From Adiantum capillus-veneris (taxonomy: Eukaryota > Streptophyta > Polypodiopsida > Polypodiales > Pteridaceae), in assembly GCA_014529385.2 (NCBI GenBank), contig CM043968.1:26983013-27047012 (forward strand): 64,000 bases of DNA, in the 5' to 3' direction. This document shows positions 46,521 through 58,355 of this stretch, in pieces. The notes below the pieces were generated by a model. It had not been told where the DNA came from. It ran no database searches and saw nothing but the letters and a program-made list of their open reading frames with translations. Each line of letters begins with the position of its first letter. Positions within the stretch are counted from its first letter, which is position 1. The position numbers were made by a program, and so were the translations under genes.

Positions 46521-48347
46521 CGAAGCATGCGGCTACATGCAAGCCTACCGCTTGAGCTTTGGGCGGAAGCTGTAAGTACGTCTGTGTACTTAATCAACCG
46601 GTCACCCTCAACGGCATTGGATGGGGGAGTTCCAAAAGAGGCATGGACAGGTAAACCGGTGAATTATGCATTTCTCAAAGTGTTTGGGTGTGAGGCTTTC
46701 ATGCACATAGATAGAAGCCTAAGATCAAAGCTAGATACAAAGTCCAAAAAGTGTTTCTTCATTGGATATGGAGAAGGTGACTTGGGGTATCACCTATGAA
46801 ATCCTGAAGATGGTAGAATCTTAAGGAGTAGGGATGTAATTTCTAACGAAAAAAATATGTACAAAGATTACTTGGAAAGAAAACAAACAAAAGAAACAGG
46901 TGATGAGTACATGGAGCTTGAGAACAGTGAAGACTCAAGGACTGCAAACGGTGACAATGTACAACAACGTCAACCAAATGAGGAGCCTCAACCTATTCCT
47001 CGAAGATCTACAAGAGCAAGTAGACCTCCAGAAAGGTTTGTTCCTTCCTTCAACCATCTCTTGATCTCAGATTCTGGAGAGCCGAAATCATACGAAGAAG
47101 CTATGCAACATGAATCCAAAGAAGAATGGACGAAAAGCATGCAAGTGGAGATGGACGCACTACATCGCAACCAAACATGGGAGTTGGTTGAGTTGCCTAA
47201 AGTTAAGCGGGCACTTTAAAACAAATGGGCGTACAAGCTAAAGAAAGAAGAAGGTGGGAAGAAAAGATACAAGTTTAGGCTTGTGGTAAAAGGGTTTTCT
47301 CAAAAGAAAGGTATTGACTCTAATGAAATATTTTCTCTTGTCGTAAAAATGAATTCAATTAGAATTGTCTTAAGCCTTGTGGATGTTCATGATCTAAATC
47401 TTGAGCAAATGGATGTAAATACAACATTGCCTCACGATGACATAGAGGAGGAAATTTACATGCTTCAAGCAAAGGGGTATGAAGTAAAAGGTAAGGAGAA
47501 AATGGTTTGCAGATTAAAGAAAAGCTTGTATGGATTAAAGCAAGCATCAAGACAATGGTACTTGAAGTTTGATCGATGGATGTTAGATCATGGATTCAGA
47601 AGATGAAACTCAGATCATTGCGTCTACACGAAGAATTTGGGAGATGGAAAGTTCATCATCCTAATGTTGTATGTTGATATTATGCTGATTGCAAGTGCTA
47701 ACATGCAGGACATCAAAGACCTAAAAGAGGAGCTGTCTAAATATTTTTCAATGAAAGATTTAGGTGCTGCAAAGAGGATACTTGATATGAATCTATCAAG
47801 GGACAGAACGAAGAAGACCATAAAGCTATCTCAAGAGGATTACATCAAGAAGGTACTAGAAAGGTTTGCAATGAAAAATGAAAAACCAGTTTCTACACCT
47901 TTGGCTGGTCACTTTAAACTAACGAAGGATATGTGTCCAAAGACACAAGAGGAGATAGCCTATATGTCTAAAGTTCCATATGCTGCAGCGGTAGGTTCTC
48001 TAATGTATGTTATAGTCTGAACAAGGCCAGATCTTGCACATGCAGTGGGAGTTGTGAGTAGGTTCATGGACAACCCAAGTAAAGAACATTGGCAAGCTAT
48101 GAAGTGGATACTTAGGTATCTAAAAGGGACAACAACAAATGCTTTGTATTTTGGAGGAACTGATATTTTTCTAGAAGGGTATGTTGATGTAGATATGGCA
48201 CGTGACAAAGATAGTCGAAGGAGCACTACTGGCTATGTCTTCATGGTTGGAGGCACAACAGTAAGCTGGGCTTCAAAGCTACAGAAAGTGGTCTCACTTT
48301 CTACCACGGAAGCAAATTATGTAGCAATGACTGCTTTCCGCCCTTGA
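46521..48347 (+). pseudogene. Copia-1 integrase end, reverse transcriptase and RNase H
   Basis: Coding resumes as RSMRLHASLPLELWAEAVST, the continuation of the integrase end cut at 36737, then GKPVNYAFLKVFGCEAFMHI. The reverse transcriptase follows: WTKSMQVEMDALHRNQTWEL, KARLVVKGFSQK-like LVVKGFSQKKGIDSNEIFSL, LEQMDVNTTLPHDDIEEEIY, KSLYGLKQASRQWYLKFD and the active-site box MLYVDIMLIAS (usually YVDDM; the second Asp is Ile). RNase H has RYLKGTTTNALYFGG and WASKLQKVVSLSTTEANYVA and stops at MTAFRP. The normal C-terminal end is replaced by an inverted LTR-like piece. A few nonsense codons (for example at 46797 and 47217) also occur. Confidence 0.88.
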
Positions 48348-48525
48348 GAAGACAAGTCCGCTTTCCTGTGGACGTGGCCCACAATGGGTGAACCACGTAT
48401 ATCGTGTGTACTCTCTCTCTCTCTCTCTCTCGACTCTGTAATCTCTTGTGTGTGAAATCTATCTCTCTCCATTAAGTAATCTACTCAAATATCTATTTAG
48501 CTACATCATATTTCCTAACACTCTT
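48343..48525 (+). mobile_element. 3' LTR remnant of copia-1 with inverted junction
   Basis: From about 48366 to 48525 the sequence matches the last part of the 5' LTR (34745-34897) and ends TTTCCTAACA. Just before it, gcccttgagaagacaagtcc is the inverse of part of the 5' LTR at about 34468-34490, so the 3' LTR is rearranged and lacks its first half. Confidence 0.7.
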
Positions 48526-49100
48526 TTGGCCGAACCACCCACTCTAAAAAAGTCCTTTTTGTTACCCTTTTAGAGTCCTCCATGAAATACTCTTTGTTAT
48601 AGAAATGATATTTCATGATTTATTGCAGTTGACAGGTGGAAAAGACTAGACCGAGCTAGGCCTATGCAAATGAAAATATATATTGTACATTTTATTATTC
48701 AAGTGCTCTTTATGAGCTTTGGCCATTTATGACCGGTCGGCCAGTTTGTACTCATTTTTGGGCATTCAAGAAATCTATAAATAAATACGTGCAAGAGGGA
48801 AATGCTCACTCTTGCACGGGGGGAGATTGCACCCAGTGTCTGCGTTGCTCTTCTCATCTCTCCTCTCTTCCCTCTCGTCGTGCCGGCGTAGCACTCCTCT
48901 CTAGGAGGTGCGCCTGCACGTGCTCTTTCAATTTCTCTCGCTCTTTGTCTCTCTCTGTTCGCGTATCTTGCGATCATGCGACCATGTGATTGTGCCAGGT
49001 ATGCCGATTAGTCTATTTTACGCTTTTGTTGTGTTATTTTGGGTATTTCGCAAGGCAGCCATGCTCCCATTTGTAGCAGTGGTATCAGAGCTAAGGTTGC
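48526..49100 (+). mobile_element. Putative 5' LTR and primer site of another LTR element
   Basis: TGGTATCAGAGC at 49080-49091 is a perfect tRNA-Met primer site, and CTATAAATAA near 48775 could be the LTR TATA box about 300 bp upstream. The left LTR edge is not identified, and no gag frame is recognisable downstream. Confidence 0.55.
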
Positions 49101-51430
49101 ACTCTTGGTAGCGAGCAAAAAAAAAAAAAAGCCTGGTGCAAGATTCGTTTTTGAGCAACAAAGCTCTTCACGTTTATGTAACACAGATACGTACAATTTT
49201 ATACTTCTATTTTGTTTTATATCTTGTTTAATCTCTTCTTAATGATGTATATCTTTGCAAAAATTTGGGATCACAATGCATATCCGATTATGGAAATTAC
49301 TTGATTGGATCTCATATGTAGATATATGCAAGAGTGTGTGGGAAGAAACATTAGATCAATCGGAGTAGAAGAAGTAGGCAAGGCGAATGATGCTCGAAAG
49401 GCTTTAGGAAGAAGGATGAGAGGTTTTAACTCCGTGAAGCTTGAAGTCTTAGGAAGAAAGAGAACTAGAAGCGTAAAACGAATATTTTCTTTTATTTTGA
49501 GAAAAACAACATCGAGAGCCCTCGAGTTGTTGCTCGACAAGGCTAGTTTGACTTGGAGCAGGAGTTGAATATCTAACACAAACACACAAGATATAACAAA
49601 CTTGTTTTGCACTAATCTGCTCGCCCAGGGTCGAATACATTGGAGGGAACTTTCAGACGGTGAAAACTCACCCAAATTAACCACCAATTTTATTAAAAGA
49701 GATAGAAAAAAAATGAAAAAAAAAAAAAATAACTATGGCGCTAGCTGTCCAAGGCAGTACAGTGGAGCAAATCGAGACCCGGCCGGCCTCACATGTGACA
49801 GGCCTGGCGTCTGCGTTGCTCCCATCCTCGCCATCACGGCCAGTAGCAACATCGACGACAACGGCAATGATCGACGGCAAGAGATCTTCTTCTCTGTTTA
49901 TCTCTCCCGTGATTAAACTGAAATCAAAATATTGCATGAATTTCTTCATGGTGGAATGATTAAGACTTGAAACTTCAAACATCTTACAGGTAAATCAGAA
50001 TATCCATAAAAATCAACAATATTTCTCAAATCTGTATGAAACTCCAATAATCTAAATTAAATACTCTCACTTAGTGCGACACCATTTAACAAAAAGAAAT
50101 ATTTATATTACATTTATAGAGGAATCCAGCCTCATAAAATAATTACAAACGGAGATAATGTTGTTGATGTTAGGCTTCTCTTACAAGTATTTGTATTTCT
50201 AATCAAGAGATTCATATCACGAGTATTTGTGTGTCTATGACACTAGGGAAGATAGTAGTACTATAGGGATGGCTTTTCTAAGAGCTCTTAGAGAGTACCT
50301 AATGGTTCAAGATTCTACAAAAATCCTACTATTCTTATCAAAATCTTTTAACACGATAGTGAAAGGTTCCTCACGGAACAAAAATAGGGTGATTTCCATC
50401 TCTGCACATGGCTGCTTGCTCATGTCCTCTCAAAACAAGTTGACTCTGTAAGTAAACAACAGATTATGTGAGCACAAAGTTATAAAGTACAAAATGATAT
50501 CATTCTAATAATCTAATGACAACTATACAAAGAATAATTATAAGAAAAATCTTTGATGACTTTCCATAGATAACACAACTTACTTACATTGTGAGACTCA
50601 ATCACATGCTACAAAACGATAGATGGAGCACCAAAGCCATCAACAAAATAGCACCACCCAATGTTATGAGGTGTGAAGCCTAAACATTGAAAGCCATAAA
50701 GAGGTTTAATTCCCTCCAGCATGATAAACTTAAAGATGGAGATGATCTTAAGCTCTAAATGTTCTCACCATTCTATCTTTATGTTGGAGATGAATCCTTG
50801 CAATGCCCATGCAATATTCACACCTCCTGTTCTTGTGGTATGCAAGTCATGTAATTTGATGCTTTTTCCACCTTCGGGAGTAGAGGTTTAGTGCGAGTGA
50901 ATGAAAGTAGAAGGAGTAGAATCTTGTTTCATGCTGTAATGGAGGTGAGAGAAGGGAGAGGAGCTAGCTTGGTGTTGAACTATGTGGTGGGCAAGGGGAA
51001 GAGATGGGGGAGAAGCTTGCTTGGTGCTACAATGGAGATGGGAGAAAGCTAGTAGAGAGATAATGTTGGACTACAGGGGGTGCATGTGGTTGTTGCAGCC
51101 ATGGAGAGCTTGGAAAAGGGTTTGTAGAGAGAGAAAATCACTTTTTAGCTATAGAATAGGTTTGGAAAGACTTTGGAGGGTGGAAAATGATGTTTTGAAT
51201 TTTTTTGGAAATTTTTAGTGCACGTTTTTTACTTTTGGAGGTCAAAAATACTTTTTTGACCATGAAATAGGTTAGGGGACCTTTTAAGGAGGGAAAACTT
51301 GAAATTTGAAATTTTTAGTGTATTTTTAAATTCGGGCCAAAAAGTGGGGGGAAAAAAGGTCAAAGTGGTCCCTTTTGAAATCCGGCTACAAGAGATTTTT
51401 AGTGTATTTTTAAATCCGGCTACAAGAGAT
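49101..51430. other. No recognisable gene
   Basis: AT-rich sequence with short frames only. An A-rich run with TAAAAAAAATG-like words lies near 49700. A 33-bp phrase (aaatccggctacaagagatttt with its leader) is repeated at 51378-51402 and 51411-51435. It probably contains the eroded inside of the LTR element that begins at 48.5 kb and the lost left part of CACTA-2. Confidence 0.4.
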
Positions 51431-51431
51431 T

Positions 51432-51640
51432 TTGAGGATCGATTATAGACGATTTTTTGTCGACTTGTTCGTGCAATGGTTCAAGATAATCATGGAGGGT
51501 CGCAACGCTACTGTGCGTAGAGGAGAGTCTGGTTTTCTTGAGGTGGATTCAACTAAGAAATGGACTGACCTAAGAGACACTTTCTTACTACCCAAGCATT
51601 GTGAACAAGTAAGTATGTAAATAGTTACATCCCATTTTAG
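51432..51640 (+). pseudogene. C-terminal piece of a CACTA transposase (CACTA-2)
   Basis: The frame ends FLEVDSTKKWTDLRDTFLLP followed by KHCEQV, the end of the DUF4216-like part of CACTA transposases (family form: D-PF-L-A-x-Q-A-x-QV). The last 50 bp are almost the same as 27600-27650 at the end of the CACTA-1 relic. The rest of the transposase is missing, so this is a second, truncated CACTA copy. Confidence 0.7.
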
Positions 51641-51647
51641 AATTTAT

Positions 51648-51920
51648 GTGCTTGGAAGCTCTCATGTAAGTTATGTGGCTATAGCAGGTGATATTTCATC
51701 CTACAAAGTCTGCATCAAACTGGTGGTACGTTATAGGGTAGCCCCTCGTAGTGCACGGACGTACGAAGGCTACAATGTGCCAATCACAGCGGCATCAATC
51801 AAGGAGATCGGAGAAGATGCTCAGTCAATAGCCGTTGAGGTGGTGACGAACATCAAGTTGCTACTCTCTATGGGGTGCATTCAGAGGATCTACAAAATGA
51901 AACGGAGGATATCTGTTTAA
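51648..51920 (+). other. Open frame in CACTA-2, unknown
   Basis: A 90-codon frame (SYKVCIKLVVRYRVAPRSAR and on) between the transposase remnant and the TnpA-like gene. I do not recognise it; it may be a transposase exon remnant or chance. Confidence 0.25.
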
Positions 51921-52156
51921 AGGGAGAGCTCTATATAGATATAGGAAGTTATGCTGAGCTATGCGAGGATGAGAGAGAGATCTCTTAAAGCCATAAATAT
52001 TATATTTGAACAATTTTTCTCCGTTTTGTAAAAACTCTGACTCTCTAAGTACCTTCCATGTTGTATAACGCTCTTTTGATTTTGACCTCACATCCTGGGC
52101 AATCCATGGCCACATGCAGCTCCACCACCTAGTTTTTCGACTACAAGATTTGATTG

Positions 52157-52160
<4 letters not shown>

Positions 52161-52243
<83 letters not shown>
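52161..52243. repeat. (CT)n microsatellite, about 41 units
   Basis: The longest pure dinucleotide run in the window, in CACTA-2. Confidence 0.95.
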
Positions 52244-52246
<3 letters not shown>

Positions 52247-52627
52247 TGAAAATTCTGAGTTATCGACTTGCCTCTTCCATGACTCAAGTTGAATAGAAGA
52301 AGAACGCGTTCTGTTGCTGCTAGCCTTTGAACATTCCAAACCTACAAGCACCTTCAAGTTCTACGTCAGAAAAGAAAGAGATACTTGGGATTCTTGTACG
52401 ATTCTACGTTTTGAACAGTTTTGCTTCGTTTTATAATATATATTGTGTTCACATGGCTTTTTGTCCATTTCTATTTATATGCGTCATTGCGTCCACTCTA
52501 GGTACGTATGCTCTAGGTATGTTCTTACAAGCAAGGACGACGAGCACTGCGCTTCGGGTGTGATGGAGACTGAAGATGCAATCGTGAAGGAAGTGATCTG
52601 TCTTTGCTCATAGATGGAGCTCGTCTC

Positions 52628-52794
52628 ACCACTAGATCTAATTGATCGAGTGAAAGAGACGCTAAGAAGCACTACTACTGCTTATTTAGCGTCTCTTTCA
52701 CCCGATCAACTAGATTTAGTGGTGAAAGAGACTCTAAGAAGCACTACTACTGCTTCTTAGCGTCTCTTTCACCCGATCAACTAGATTTAGTGGT
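52628..52794. repeat. Tandem pair of long perfect-stem hairpins
   Basis: At 52628-52723 two arms of about 43 bases pair around the loop actactact. A 71-bp unit (52651-52721) is repeated at 52722-52792 and forms a second hairpin with arms of 21 bases (gtgaaagagactctaagaag opposite cttcttagcgtctctttcac, one mismatch). It lies upstream of the TnpA-like gene in CACTA-2. Confidence 0.85.
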
Positions 52795-52936
52795 GGGGCA
52801 AGCAACATCTATGAGCAGATACGGAAAACTCTCTACACAGGAATCCCTCCTCTCTCTCTCTCTCTATCTACTTGTCCATGTTTTCTACTCCATTCATTCA
52901 ATATTAAGTTTAAATGTTCGTGTGTTTAATGCAAGT

Positions 52937-54250
52937 ATGGATGATGAGGAGTTTCTTTCTTCCTTGTCACCCCAGCAGAGACAGACAGTGGTACGTGGAG
53001 CGTCATCGCTCTGGCGCACCATCACGCGTTCCTACTCCATCTGCATCTCCCTCTGTTTCGGAGCATTCAGCACGCTCCGAAGCTTCGGTGTCGACGAGAC
53101 GATCTTCACACTCGTCTAGGCACCAGCACTCTAGTGGTGGCGGTGGTGGTTGTTGTGGGGATGCCACCGCCGATGCTTCGACACCGCCTCATGTTCGACG
53201 AGGCTCTTTACCCTCCCCTTCGTTGCCCGCCCCGACACCAGCCACGGCATAGCCATCGACACTAGGTTTTTCCCGGCTGACTGTCGTTCCTAGTAGCTAC
53301 ACACCACTAGCTACTCCTCCAGGAGTCACTCCAGTGGACACTCCTCGCTTCGGGGCTCAGACACGAGTGGAGACACCTGACGTCCGTACCCCCATCGACA
53401 TGCCGCTAGAGACCCCTACCGGGACACCCAGGTTTACGCGTTAGCGGCGAGAGGGCTTGCCTTACTCCGTCGACTTCTGCGGCAGCATCATCTAGGATGA
53501 TGAAGGCAAGAAGGTGATTTCGCGCATGCGCGGTCTTTGCTCTCAAGTGTTTAGACACTACATACTAAACGCATGGAGTGAAGTACCGAATGATTTAAAA
53601 GACAGAGTCATCAGCATGCTTCATGACGAGTTTCCCGTTCCAACACGGGATGACCGCTTCAATGAAGACGTGATGAAGGTTCGAATGCGCGAATACTGCA
53701 AGCACAAGCGTTCTGAAGTACAAAAAGCAATTAAGCATGGGTGGAATAGACCAGATTGGCTGGCCAAAGAAGATTGAAAGAATGCAAAGAAAGCAGCGCG
53801 CGAGAATCCCGACAAGTGGAAGCAACAAAAGGAGGTAGCCAGAGCGCGAGTAGAGGCAGGGAGCTCGCACCACTTGGGGAGCGACGGGTGTTCATCATGT
53901 GAGGCCGATTTTGTAAGTGTTTTCGCATTGCTCTTTATGTTTGATAGTTTTGGGTTTATGGGTTTTTTAATTCTAACATAATAGATTCTTTGTATGTTTT
54001 GACAGTGGTCGATGACAGGACGTGATCCCACACCGTACGAGCGCGAGTACGCAGGCAGGAAGGGCTTAAACGCCCTGATGGACATTCTGAGTTCTCGCAG
54101 CGGCATGGTTAGTATTAGGGTTTACTCTTTTCTATTTGTTGTATTGTTTTATAAACGTCTCTATATGTTTATACTTACAAAAAGCTGTCTTATTGTTTTT
54201 TGTTGTAGAATCCGACGAAATACGCCGCTTGGACGTGATGAGACGTCTGA
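52937..54250 (+). pseudogene. CACTA TnpA-like / plant transposase-24-like gene
   Basis: This is a relic of the second CACTA protein, which binds the element's subterminal repeats. The start MDDEEFLSSLSPQQRQTVV at 52937 is followed by a frameshift into a Ser/Pro/Gly-rich N-terminal region (SARSEASVSTRRSSHSSRHQ, GGGGG). The family core lies at 53514-53920: HYILNAWSEVPNDLKDRVIS, KVRMREYCKHKRSEVQKAIK, WNRPDWLAKED, a stop, then ENPDKWKQQKEVARARVEAG and SHHLGSDGCSS. After a probable intron, exon 2 at 54006-54108 reads WSMTGRDPTPYEREYAGRKG. Several stops occur. The right CACTA terminus lies 660 bp downstream. Confidence 0.75.
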
Positions 54251-54654
54251 TTAGACGATGTCAGTCTAGCCATAGCTAGATAGGATTAGTTTCTTTTTGT
54301 CATACCTTATGTATCATGAGACGACTTTTATACGTCTTTTTGAAAACCATGTATATTTTTTCAATAATGACAATGGTGTTGTAACTATTACATTTGCAAA
54401 GTTTAACAATCAAGTGATTTTGCCTATGATGTGTACAAATGTCATTGATTTACTTTCATCAATTCACGCTTGTCAGTTTTGTATCTTTATTTTGCAAACA
54501 ATACGTACTATGGATGATGGAGTTAATAGTTATATTGTCTTGTGGGTGACTATTTTGGGTCTATATCTACCTTTGCACTTTCTTTCAAAGGTGAATCAGT
54601 TAATGAAACATTCAATATGGTTGATGGGTGAATGCCCTGCCACCAATTTTTTTC

Positions 54655-54915
54655 CCTCTTGGGCGTCGCTATGAACGTCGCTATATAAGGCTCTGCAGCG
54701 TCGCTATAAACGTCGCTATAGATGGCCTGCAAACGTCGCTATCATCATTGTTATAGGCGTCACTATATAGCGACATTTATAGCGACGCATATAGCGACTG
54801 CTATAGCGACGCTTATAGAGACATTCCCGTATCGACGCTGTTAGCGACGGTCTTAGCGACGCCGAGGATTATAAAAATCCAATGTATTTACAAGAGCACA
54901 CAACCTCTTGTAGTG
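54655..54915. repeat. CACTA-2 right subterminal repeats and TIR
   Basis: More than ten GCGTCGCTATA-type words in both orientations lead to the terminus ACCTCTTGTAGTG (54903-54915), a 13-of-13 inverse of the CACTA-1 left end at 23538. Confidence 0.9.
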
Positions 54916-54975
54916 TATCTCTCTCCATTAAGTAATCTAATCAATTATCTACTTAGCTATGTCCTATTCCTAACA
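54916..54975 (+). mobile_element. Copia-1-type LTR end fragment
   Basis: tatctctctccattaagtaa and the following bases to CCTAACA match the end of the copia-1 LTRs. CACTA-2 therefore ends inside a copia LTR, whereas CACTA-1 starts inside a gypsy LTR. Confidence 0.8.
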
Positions 54976-57900
54976 TTGTTTACCTCTCTCGAGGATGTCC
55001 CTCATGGGAATTGAGTCGCTTGTGTCAACAATGCCTCTTATCTGGTCAAGGGAGCTGGAAAGATTGTGCTTACTGCTACAAATGGTAGCTCTTTCACACT
55101 TGTTGATGCATTGTATGTACCTGAGATCAAGAAGAATCTTTTTTCTATAACTTCACTTGCTAGACTTGGTCTTGTAGTCAAATTTGCGGATTGACAGATG
55201 TACAATACATGATCCCACTTTTGGTGATGACATTGTTGCATCTAGCATTTTATGCCATGGACTGTATAAGCTCACTTTATATGACAAGTGTGGGAAAATA
55301 ATTACAAATGCAGTTGTGGATTCTAAAGCTATAATTTCATATGAAAAACTTTGGCATGCACGTTTTGGGCACCATAATTTTTCCTTTTTTTGCGTTTGCA
55401 AAAATCTGATATGGTTGCTTCTTTGCCACCTATCACAAACATGTTTGTGAAGGCTGCATTTTGGGTAAGATACAATGTTTAAAGTTTCCAAAGGATGGTT
55501 CAGTTAGGGCCACATGTAGGTTGCAACTTGTGCATAGTGATGTTTGTGGGCCCATGCAAACTCCGTCCTTGGGCAATTACCTTTACTTCGTGACTTTCAT
55601 TGATGATTACTCTAAGCATGCATGGGTATATTCGCTTAAAGAAAAGTTTAAATTATTTACGTGCTTCAAACAATTTTTGGCTATGGCTGAAAATGTCTCA
55701 AAATGTACTATGGACATCCTCCATTCCGGCTGATCGAGGGGGGGAGTATATGTCTCATGAGTTTAATGCATTTTTGGCTAGTCATGGGATAAAATACCAA
55801 TGTACAATACCTTCTACACTTCAACAAAATGGTGTCGTTGAGAGGAAAAATAGGTTACTTATAAAAATGGCACATTGTATGGTCAAGAGTCAAGCTTTGC
55901 CGCATTCGTTTTGGCTTGAGGCCATCATGCGTGCCACTTATGTACGAAACAAGTGTCCTACAAAAGCTTTGCAATCTATGAATCCATATGAAGCATGGCA
56001 TAATAGAAAGCCTTATATTGAGCACATGCATGTTTTTGCTTGTTTGGCCAGCATAGATTTTGGTGCCACAAACACATCGCAGGAAATTGGATGATAAGAC
56101 TGTCAAATGTGTTTTTGTTGGTTATGGTTGTATCATCGGCAAACAAAACGTATCTTGGTCTCACGTGATATTGTGTTTGTGGAAGATTCTATTCAGCTCT
56201 TGTTGCCATGTACTAGAGACAATAATATAACCTCACATGACATTTATGACACTTTGTTGCCTCTTTTTAGTGATGGAAGTTCGAAGGTAAATTCCAATGA
56301 GACAAATGTACAGCCTATGGCGGTTTTTAAAAATGTTACATATCAGCCTATTATTGATGCAGATGTACATGATGCACTTGATGAGGAAAGGGCTAAGAAT
56401 GAGCAGGCTAGAGGTATGCCTAAATGGCTAGTGCATATTTTGCGTGATAGTAAATTGGATGCACATTTTTCTAATCGTACTTGTTCAGCTTCTCACCATG
56501 CATCTTATGCATTAGATTGTTATGCTTTGGCTATGTCTAGTTTACATGATGTTGAAGAACCTCTGTCTTTTGATGAAGCACAGAATTCAAAAAATTGGAT
56601 CGTTGCCATGCAATCTAAATATGATGCACTTATAGAAAATGACACATGGACTTAAATATGATTTTCCTCCTGGAAAAAAGGCCATTGGTACAAAGTGGGT
56701 TTACAAGTTGAAACGCAAGCCGGATGGTGAGATTGATTGCTATAAGGCTCAACTTGTTGCAAAAGGATAAGCACAACAAAAATGTATAGATTATAAGGAG
56801 ACTTTTGCTCCCACTTGTCGTATGGCTACTGTGCATTTTCTATGCGCCACATTGGTAGGTCATTTTAGTTGGGATGTACATCAGTCAGACATTTTACTGC
56901 TTTCTTGAATGGTGACATATTTGAGGAAGTTTATGTAATGCAACCTCACGGTTTTGTCAAGAAAGGACAAGAGGATAAAGTGTGCAAATGTAAGAAAGTT
57001 TTGCATGGGTTGAAGCAATCTCCTCGTGCTTGGTATGGTGAAGCTGACACTCATTTGGTCAAACGAGGCTTTCGTAACAGTCCAACAAAAAACGCATTGT
57101 GTGTAAAGCGTGAGGGTGATGTACTTGTCATTGTCGTTCTCTATGTGGATGATTTGCTAATCATTGGACCAAATGAGAGACATATTGCTGAATTTAAGGC
57201 TGATTTGACTGCTACTTTCAAGATGAAAGATTTGGGGCTGTTGCATCATTACTTGGGTATACAATTTAAGCAGTGTGATGGTGGTATTGCCTTATGTCAG
57301 AAAAATTACATAGAGACATTGCTATGTAAGTTTGGACTTGAGGATTGCAAACCTATTGCAACTACCATGGAAACATGTTTGAAATTGAGTCTTCATGATG
57401 CTGGTGATCTTGCAAATGTCACTCTTTACCAAACTGTTGTTGGTTGCCTCATTTATGTATGCAATACAAGGCCGGATATTCAGATTGCAGTCTCACAGGC
57501 CAGCAGATTCATGCATAACCTAGGGTCTAAGCATTGGTAGGCTATCAAGAGGATTTTTAGCTACTTGAGTGGTACTTTACATCTTGGCTTGTTTTATCAC
57601 AAGGGGGGATCATTTCTACCAGACTTACATGCTTTTTCAGACTCAAATTGGGCTGGTTGTTTTGACACGCGAGTGTCCACAAGTGGTTTTTGCTTCATGC
57701 TTGGCAGCTCATGCATATCATGGTTGAGCAAGAAGCAACCTTCTGTGGCCACTTCTAGTTGTGAGGCTGAGTACAAGGCAGTCTTCACAGCTACGGTCGA
57801 GTGTGTATGGCTCAGACACCTTTTCATTGATTTGGGTGTTGGCCAAGACACTACCAACACTATCTACACTGACACTTAGAGCGCATTGACAGTTGCGAGG

Positions 57901-58095
57901 AACCCAGTTTTTCATGCTCACCCAAAGCACATTGAGGTGCATTACCACTATGCCAAGGAGAGGCTCTCACTAGGAGAGATCAGCTTGGCTTATGTGCCAA
58001 CACAGGAAAACCTTTGCAGATCTTTTTACAAAGACATTGTCTCGTGAGAAGGAAGCTTTCTGCAAAGCTTTGGGCTTCCTCCCCTTTGTGGATTG
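54976..58095 (+). pseudogene. Copia-2 polyprotein (protease end to RNase H)
   Basis: A copia retrotransposon that starts within its protease: SFTLVDALYVPEIKKNLFSI at about 55090. Then come the GAG-pre-integrase LWHARFGHHN (55350), integrase LVHSDVCGPMQTPSLGNYLY with FVTFIDDYSKHAWVYSLKEK, and PADRGGEYMSHEFNAFLASH with PSTLQQNGVVERKNRLLIKM; a frameshift lies near 55720. The reverse transcriptase has NGDIFEEVYVMQPHGFVKKG, KVLHGLKQSPRAWYGEADTH and the intact box VVLYVDDLLIIG at about 57140. RNase H (57565-57879) has SDSNWAGCFDTRVSTSGFCF and WLSKKQPSVATSSCEAEYKA. Stops and frameshifts (56110, 56655, 56770, 57540, 57879) disable it. Gag and the 5' LTR are missing. Confidence 0.88.
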
Positions 58096-58139
58096 ATGAT
58101 GTCCTCCTCACTCCTAGGAGAGATTTATTACCATATACA

Positions 58140-58355
58140 TGTGGTAGTGATGTGTGTGAACACACGTAGGACCACCATGTCATTTTTTTCCTCACTAGGA
58201 GGTTTTTTTCCCCGTGCATTGTATATACGCCCATCACTCTAGGGCTAACTTATCTTTTCCATTGCACACTAAGTAATATACTCTCTATTGTGTGCCTTGA
58301 GCTTCCTTCGTCTTCTCCAAGCTATGTGTGTTTTCCTGCAACCCTAATTCCAACA
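58140..58355 (+). mobile_element. Probable 3' LTR of copia-2
   Basis: The sequence begins TGTGGTAGTGATG after the end of RNase H and ends CCAACA, where Fam-G coding begins at once. GTATATAC near 58220 could be its TATA box. With no second copy the edges are estimates. Confidence 0.45.

Noticed and set aside
49271-49687. A 138-codon frame as a gene
   Set aside because: The protein text is low in recognisable features and lies downstream of an LTR primer site without gag similarity.
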